64,000 nt of DNA, taken from assembly GCA_900239685.1 (NCBI GenBank), contig OENT01000394.1, positions 27,940 to 91,939 on the forward strand, read 5' to 3'. The DNA is from Rotaria macrura. Its lineage: Eukaryota; Rotifera; Eurotatoria; Philodinida; Philodinidae. Shown one piece after another: positions 58,809 to 64,000 of this stretch. A model generated the notes under the pieces. It was not told the DNA's origin and did no database searches. It saw only the letters and a list, made by a program, of their open reading frames with translations. The position numbers and the translations under genes are program-made. Each line of letters starts with the position of its first letter. The first letter of the stretch is position 1.

Positions 58809-61800
58809 ATGGATAATCAAGGTAAAACTGAATACCTAAAATTTCATGTATTAATATCGACATTTGTTTTTTGTTTTTGAAAAGAAGATTCTATCGACAC
58901 GCAAACAAATGATTATCATGGTAAGAGAAAAAAATATCTGATTTATGTAATTAAATTTCAACTAAGTTCCAATGTTATTTTCTTTTGAAATAGTTCAATC
59001 ATTAGATGATACTGTCGAAGAAGGAACATCATCAGTGACAAGGATCATTGAAGGAGGTAAAATTACATTTACCTTGCACTTGCATAATAAATACATATAT
59101 CTATATTTATGCGTGTGTGTAGATACATATCCGATCTCAGATAATGAATCAACAACAGATTCAGTGTATATAATTGATACGAATACGGGCCAATTAGAAA
59201 AAAATGATGATGAACAAGGTGAATTCAATCGTAAGTAGAACACGTTCATTGGATTTTTGTTGATATGTTGCGTTATACCATTAGTAAATCATTAAGACCT
59301 TCAATTAGATGTATCTTTTTGAAATGTGGAATACCACTGATTGTAGAGTTACATAAACATCACCATCGAGCGATTGCTTTTTTTTTGTACGTGAAAGTGT
59401 TTTTGGCTTATTCTTCTTCTTTTTTCGAGATTAACTATCTCATCTGCGCGCTCTCCATCTCTCTCTCTACGTCTATCTCGTTCTTGTCTATTTCTTCTGA
59501 TGCTCATCTGTTTGTCAACACACCGACCTCGTCCGTCGTCGACTGTCGACAAACATAACTTGTTGTCGTTGTGTCTCTCTCTCTCGTAAAATATTACTAA
59601 CTGTTGTTCAATAATGGTGCTACTCATGTTTCAACTTATACATCTACTACTCGTTATGTCTAAGTTTCATTTTATGTTGGCTACTGTTGAAACATTACAT
59701 TTCGAAAGTGCTTGCCTTCAACCATCAAATTCAGCTCAATTAAATTTACGTTGTTCACAATATGAACATATACAAATCATACGTGTTATATACGGTTATA
59801 CTAAACAACCATTATTCAAAGAATGTCAATTCAGTATCTACGATTGTATACAAGAAGGTGCAAGTCATAATATACTTTCATGTAATGATAAACAAACTTG
59901 TATAATAAATTTAACAAAAAATGAAATGCTTTCATCGGCTATAAAAACATCGACGGTACCAAATTGTCCGGATTTTAATTATATACAAGTTAATTTTGCT
60001 TGTATACCAGATTCAAAGGACATATGTGATAGATGGAAAGATGAAGGACCTGTAATTCATCTAAGTCATGTTTATTCAAAAGAAAGACAATATACTCGTT
60101 GTCATTGTAAAATACGTTCATCAATGCCGAATGGACAAGTTTTATTGCATGCACGTGAAATGAATAGACAATATGAAAGTTTAAAATCTTTAACACACGC
60201 TAAAGCACCCAATGTCGATTGTAAAAAAACTACCTACTTAGAAATTGCAACTGATCGTTCGGAAAAAAAATGTATGGATATGTTACCATCGAAGAATAAT
60301 ATTGCTCTATTTGGTTCGGGCTCACAGAATTTTACATTGACTTATGTAAAAAATGATCTCTTCTCAGAATTATTCTTTTATTTTGAAATAAAAGCAAGTC
60401 CTGTAAAAAAAGATCATAATGTACAAATTATTTGTAATTGGAAAAGACGTACAACTACAACAATAACATCAACGTTAACAACAACAACAATCATAAGTAC
60501 AACAATACCAATAATAAAAAAAGAACGACAAAAAACAACAGTTGAAATGCAAAATGAAGGAAAATTAAGTCGATTTGATCTCATGCGACAAAGACCGGTT
60601 ACACAAAAAGTCTATGATGATTTTAATGATGTTGAAGAAACGACTAATATTGTAAATACGGAGGAAATAACTCAACAAATCGAAGAACAAGAAGATATAT
60701 CAACAACTACTACTTTACCAATAACAACATTGAAAACAAAAAAGACGAAAGTTAGAAAAACTTCGACATCAACCACTGACATAACAACAACAATATCCGA
60801 TGATGATGATGAATGGTCACGTATAATATCTCTCGCTCATATGGATTCTCAAGCATCATCGAAACAATTAATGCCAATAAATAATCGTACATTCGTTACA
60901 ATAACACAAGCTTCAATTATAAATTTCGATGAAAAACCTCGTCATACATCATCGAAATCAGATGTACTTCTTCTTGTACTTCTTGTCATTATTTGTTTAA
61001 CAATATTTATTCTTAGTCTCTACTGTTTTAAAGTAAAACGACCTGATTGTATTCAACGATTACGAACAAATACAAATATTGCATTGTTATTTTGTTGCGA
61101 AGCAGCTAAACTTATATTTTGTTCATCGAATGATGCACATCATCAAACACGATCAATATCGAATAGTCCAACAATGACAAGAGATAATATTCATCATCAT
61201 CGTCGCCGTCGTCATCATCATCAAAATCAACCTTCGTCATCTATGCCTGATTATCAATCAAGTGAATATTATATAGATGAAACAGGAAACAACTATCGTA
61301 CAACGCAGAGTATTTATGATGGTGGTGGTGCGGATGGTGGTGCTTGCAAATCAATTTATAGTATCGATTATGATGAAGAAGAAACAGCATATACAACTAA
61401 ATATGATCGACAAAATGATGCTGGCAGCTGTTGATAAAAACAAACGAATGCGAGCTCGATTGTGTGTGTGTGTGTTTCATTGCCTTTTTCTTTTTACACA
61501 CCTTCGGTTTTTTTCCTCCTCCGTTCAAAATCAATCGAATGTGTCTTGAGAATTCTCTTCATATATATATATATATATAATATGTATGTGTATGCTCATG
61601 ATTAGTATCACAAATAAAATGGCACTATAAATAAATGATTAAGTTTGGAAATATTTCTGTTATAGACCGCATGTCTCAAGATTCATTGACTAATGGTGAA
61701 TATAATGAAACTAAACATCAAATTCATAATACGAACAATAGAATTGAACGACCATCATCAACAACAACGAATTCTAAGATGAGTAGTAAAATGTCAACTA

Positions 61801-64000
61801 TAAAATCAACAACTAATGGCAAGTTGCAGAAAGAAATTATTATTAAGAAAAAAAACAACAATAGTACTCATATATATATATTATCTATAGGTATTCGTTC
61901 TCTTCCTCTTGATCAACATATTAAATTAGTAAAACAGAAAAAAGAAGAAGCTGAAGTATTACGTTTACAAAAATTTCAAGAACAACTACGAAAAAAAGAA
62001 CAAAAATGGTAAGTGATCAATTAATATCAACATATGTTCGTAAATCGTATTGAGTTTTCTTTTTGTTTCAATATAACTCAACAAAAAAGTAATCGATCAT
62101 ATGTTTTTGACATTGATAATAACAAATGTAGATTTTCATTGATTTCTCTTCCTTCTTTCTGTGTCTTGGTTTTTGTTTATATTCACTGATCATACTGTTG
62201 ATTCTTGGTGTATACAATCTGTTCTATGTTGTTCCTATGGACGCTTCGTCATCAGTTCTAATAATTTGCTTGTTATCAATATCAGTACGAGCTTGACATT
62301 TTTTCTTAGTCTTAAACAATAACATCAAAGCATATTCCTCTTTTTTTTTCCATGGAAATCTCACTGTACATATCGACAGAGAAAGAACAGAAAGAAAGTG
62401 ACAATAATGTGAAAGAAAATAGTGCCGTATCGGTACACAGTATCAGCTGCAGGGAAAAGTCAAAAGTTTTTCTTTTCTTTTTCTTTAAATAACTGACGCA
62501 CATTATACAGTGACAAGAGTATTCCTGCAGATTAGTGTATCCAAATAACCCGTGGATCCTAGCTTCTCGATGTAAACATATATGCCCGTATACATTTTAT
62601 CAAGTTGATTATTTCTAGGCAACAACAACAAGTAGAACGAGTGAAAAAATGGTTACAATTACGTAATCGTGATTGTGATCATCGATTACAAGTTGAAGAA
62701 AGGCGAAAAAAACGTGACGAAGAAGCTAAAGTATACACAAATATATATATATATATGTGTGTGTGTTAATTGAACTCATTAATTTTTTCATATTTCAAAG
62801 GCTAAAATCGATGAAATATTACGTCGTGAAAAAGAACGTGAACAAAATTACCAGCAAAGAGTCAACCAAAATTCAAAGTACAGTATAATTTGATTTTTAT
62901 GTTTAAAAATCAAATATAATTTGATGGTATTTTTATTTTTAGAATACCTATTGCACATAAACCTGATTCTGTAATGAGCATGTCAACAGATGTAATATCA
63001 ACTCGACGAGCTTTTTCTGCATCTCGAATACGATCAAATCATCAAGGTAATTATTTCTCATGTTACACATGTATTTCACATCGATCGATTAGTCATGCTT
63101 GTTGAAATATTGTTAATGTAAAAATCACTATATCTCAAAACAATTTCGCTCCTACTTCACAATCATAGGAAAATGTATTTTCTTCGTCTTCTCATTTGAT
63201 TAGATCCGATAAATCAACGAGCATCGACGGATTCTCCTGATGGTAATTCAACTGGTAAGTTCTTTTGATCATTTTTGTTTTGTTTTCTTATTTAATCTAT
63301 TAGCTATTTTTTTTTCTGGGAACTTAATGCCTTACTAATTAGTTTATATTTTTATGGGTAATGCTTGTCTCTAGAAAAACCTCTTTCTCTCCACTTGTAG
63401 TTATCATCAGTTCTCATCAACTTAATTCGATTGAAGAACAACCACATCGTGATCATCGTTCCAATAACGATGGTTCACTGTCAGGTACACGTCATTCATC
63501 GGCACGTAATAAAAAACGACCGATGGCTACATCATATGTATATTGGTTAAATACCGGTGATGATGATAATAATAATAATAATAATAATAATACTAATAAT
63601 AACAGTGCAAATTTTATGCGTTCGACATATGCCACAAAATGTCGATCACATTATAGTCACAGTGTTGAACGATGTCCTCGAGTTTGCAGAGGTATCCTAT
63701 CCTTACCCGAATTATGTTTTTTATCTCAGCTTTGAATCTAACATATATATATATATATACATATATTATATATAATTTTATATTTTTATTTGTGCATGCT
63801 TATCTTACTTGTGTCTGTACACGGTTTTGCTTGATATCCCAAATGAATATAAACTATATTCGATCGATTAATGTTTTGCTTTTATATTTTTCTATTTTCT
63901 AGCACGAGATGAAACAATCACAAGTGATTCTCAACATCGAATGGGAACAAACAATCGACAACATATAAATGATGTTACAAATCGACTTGCTAAACCAAAA
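58809..64000 (+). CDS. Coiled-coil protein, MAP7-like (partial, runs off window)
   Basis: Eleven exons are visible: 58809-58821, 58885-58920, 58994-59056, 59123-59230, 61666-62008, 62619-62730, 62801-62877, 62943-63046, 63204-63254, 63401-63691 and 63903-64000 (open). Each junction keeps phase; most of the early introns are phase 1. The N-terminus is acidic and Asp/Thr-rich. Exons 5-7 encode a long charged coiled coil (LPLDQHIKLVKQKKEEAEV, then KKEQKWQQQQVERVKKWLQL, then AKIDEILRREKEREQNYQQR). After it come Ser/Arg-rich basic segments (STRRAFSASRIRSN) and a poly-Asn run. This recalls MAP7/ensconsin microtubule binders, but the match is only general. The intron 59231-61665 contains a complete gene on the same strand. 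Linking exons 1-4 to exon 5 rests on phase and lack of alternatives. Confidence 0.6.
59614..61434 (+). CDS. SUEL-lectin type I membrane protein, nested (EVA-1-like)
   Basis: One frame of 606 residues without introns. A signal peptide (LLMFQLIHLLLVMSKFHFML) precedes a galactose-binding SUEL-type lectin domain: ESACLQPSNSAQLNLRC, IRVIYGYTKQPLFKECQ, LSCNDKQTCIINLTKNEM and CPDFNYIQVNFACIP. A second Cys-containing ectodomain follows (about residues 140-290), then Thr-rich mucin-like stalks, a TM helix (VLLLVLLVIICLTIFILSLY at about 450-470) and a cytoplasmic tail rich in His/Arg, Gly and Tyr. The lectin plus single TM recalls EVA-1 (EVA1C), a Slit/UNC-40 pathway co-receptor in worms, though EVA1C has two lectin domains. 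It sits wholly in an intron of the coiled-coil gene on the same strand. The lack of introns may mean retroposition. Confidence 0.78.
   Translation: MVLLMFQLIHLLLVMSKFHFMLATVETLHFESACLQPSNSAQLNLRCSQYEHIQIIRVIYGYTKQPLFKECQFSIYDCIQEGASHNILSCNDKQTCIINLTKNEMLSSAIKTSTVPNCPDFNYIQVNFACIPDSKDICDRWKDEGPVIHLSHVYSKERQYTRCHCKIRSSMPNGQVLLHAREMNRQYESLKSLTHAKAPNVDCKKTTYLEIATDRSEKKCMDMLPSKNNIALFGSGSQNFTLTYVKNDLFSELFFYFEIKASPVKKDHNVQIICNWKRRTTTTITSTLTTTTIISTTIPIIKKERQKTTVEMQNEGKLSRFDLMRQRPVTQKVYDDFNDVEETTNIVNTEEITQQIEEQEDISTTTTLPITTLKTKKTKVRKTSTSTTDITTTISDDDDEWSRIISLAHMDSQASSKQLMPINNRTFVTITQASIINFDEKPRHTSSKSDVLLLVLLVIICLTIFILSLYCFKVKRPDCIQRLRTNTNIALLFCCEAAKLIFCSSNDAHHQTRSISNSPTMTRDNIHHHRRRRHHHQNQPSSSMPDYQSSEYYIDETGNNYRTTQSIYDGGGADGGACKSIYSIDYDEEETAYTTKYDRQNDAGSC
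61562..61580 (+). repeat. (AT)n microsatellite and 3' signal
   Basis: An AT dinucleotide run, followed by AATAAA near 61612, lies just past the nested lectin gene. The AATAAA could be its polyadenylation signal, ending the nested transcript before host exon 5 at 61666. Confidence 0.5.

Noticed and set aside
1-64000. tRNA genes, rRNA genes and CRISPR arrays
   Set aside because: I found no cloverleaf with A/B boxes, no rRNA-like conserved stretch and no regularly spaced direct repeats with unique spacers.

Overview
The window looks like nuclear DNA of an invertebrate, most likely a bdelloid rotifer. The DNA is AT-rich and the genes are compact. Most introns are 55-70 bp GT-AG, with a few of 0.5-2.8 kb. 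The genes are ordinary metazoan orthologues. A degenerate array of TGTGGG hexamers, the telomere unit reported for bdelloids, lies at about 31 kb, and next to it are genes of a TPR-linked ADP-ribosyltransferase type common in bdelloids. The species call is inference; the gene calls rest on reading frames and splice sites that keep codon phase.

Layout. 1-8.3 kb has no recognisable gene, only GC-rich patches of short repeated words, several hairpins and one possible minus-strand terminal exon. 8.3-28.9 kb is a dense core block: TTC39 (+) with a SOBP-like gene (-) inside its largest intron; a TLDc/MEAK7-like gene (-); TMEM68/DIESL (+), head-to-head with the previous gene across 139 bp; a nicotinic-receptor-type subunit (-) with a same-strand four-TM gene in one intron; and mitochondrial AFG1L (+), one intron of which carries a 0.6 kb inverted-repeat transposon. 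29-43.4 kb is a repeat-rich, gene-poor, subtelomere-like island. It holds a perfect hairpin abutting the TGTGGG array, patches of a CGTTTACG word, an intact intronless gene joining membrane helices, a PBZ-like finger and a PARP-type domain, a decayed ART-TPR gene, and a 1.8 kb structured repeat. 43.4-64 kb returns to a gene-dense block: an ankyrin/SOCS-box protein, a JHY-like basic protein, a collagen/C1q secreted protein, PPT1 (-), a newly read 52-residue membrane microprotein, AAMP, and a coiled-coil gene that runs off the right edge and holds an intronless SUEL-lectin membrane protein in one intron.

The core genes do not form one pathway; they serve lipid synthesis, lysosomal depalmitoylation, mitochondrial quality control, ribosome-linked WD40 function and ligand-gated channels. 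The unusual part is the 29-43 kb island, where two unrelated ADP-ribosyltransferase-type genes sit beside telomere-like repeats. Three genes are nested in introns of others, two of them on the host's own strand, which is a hazard for automatic gene models.
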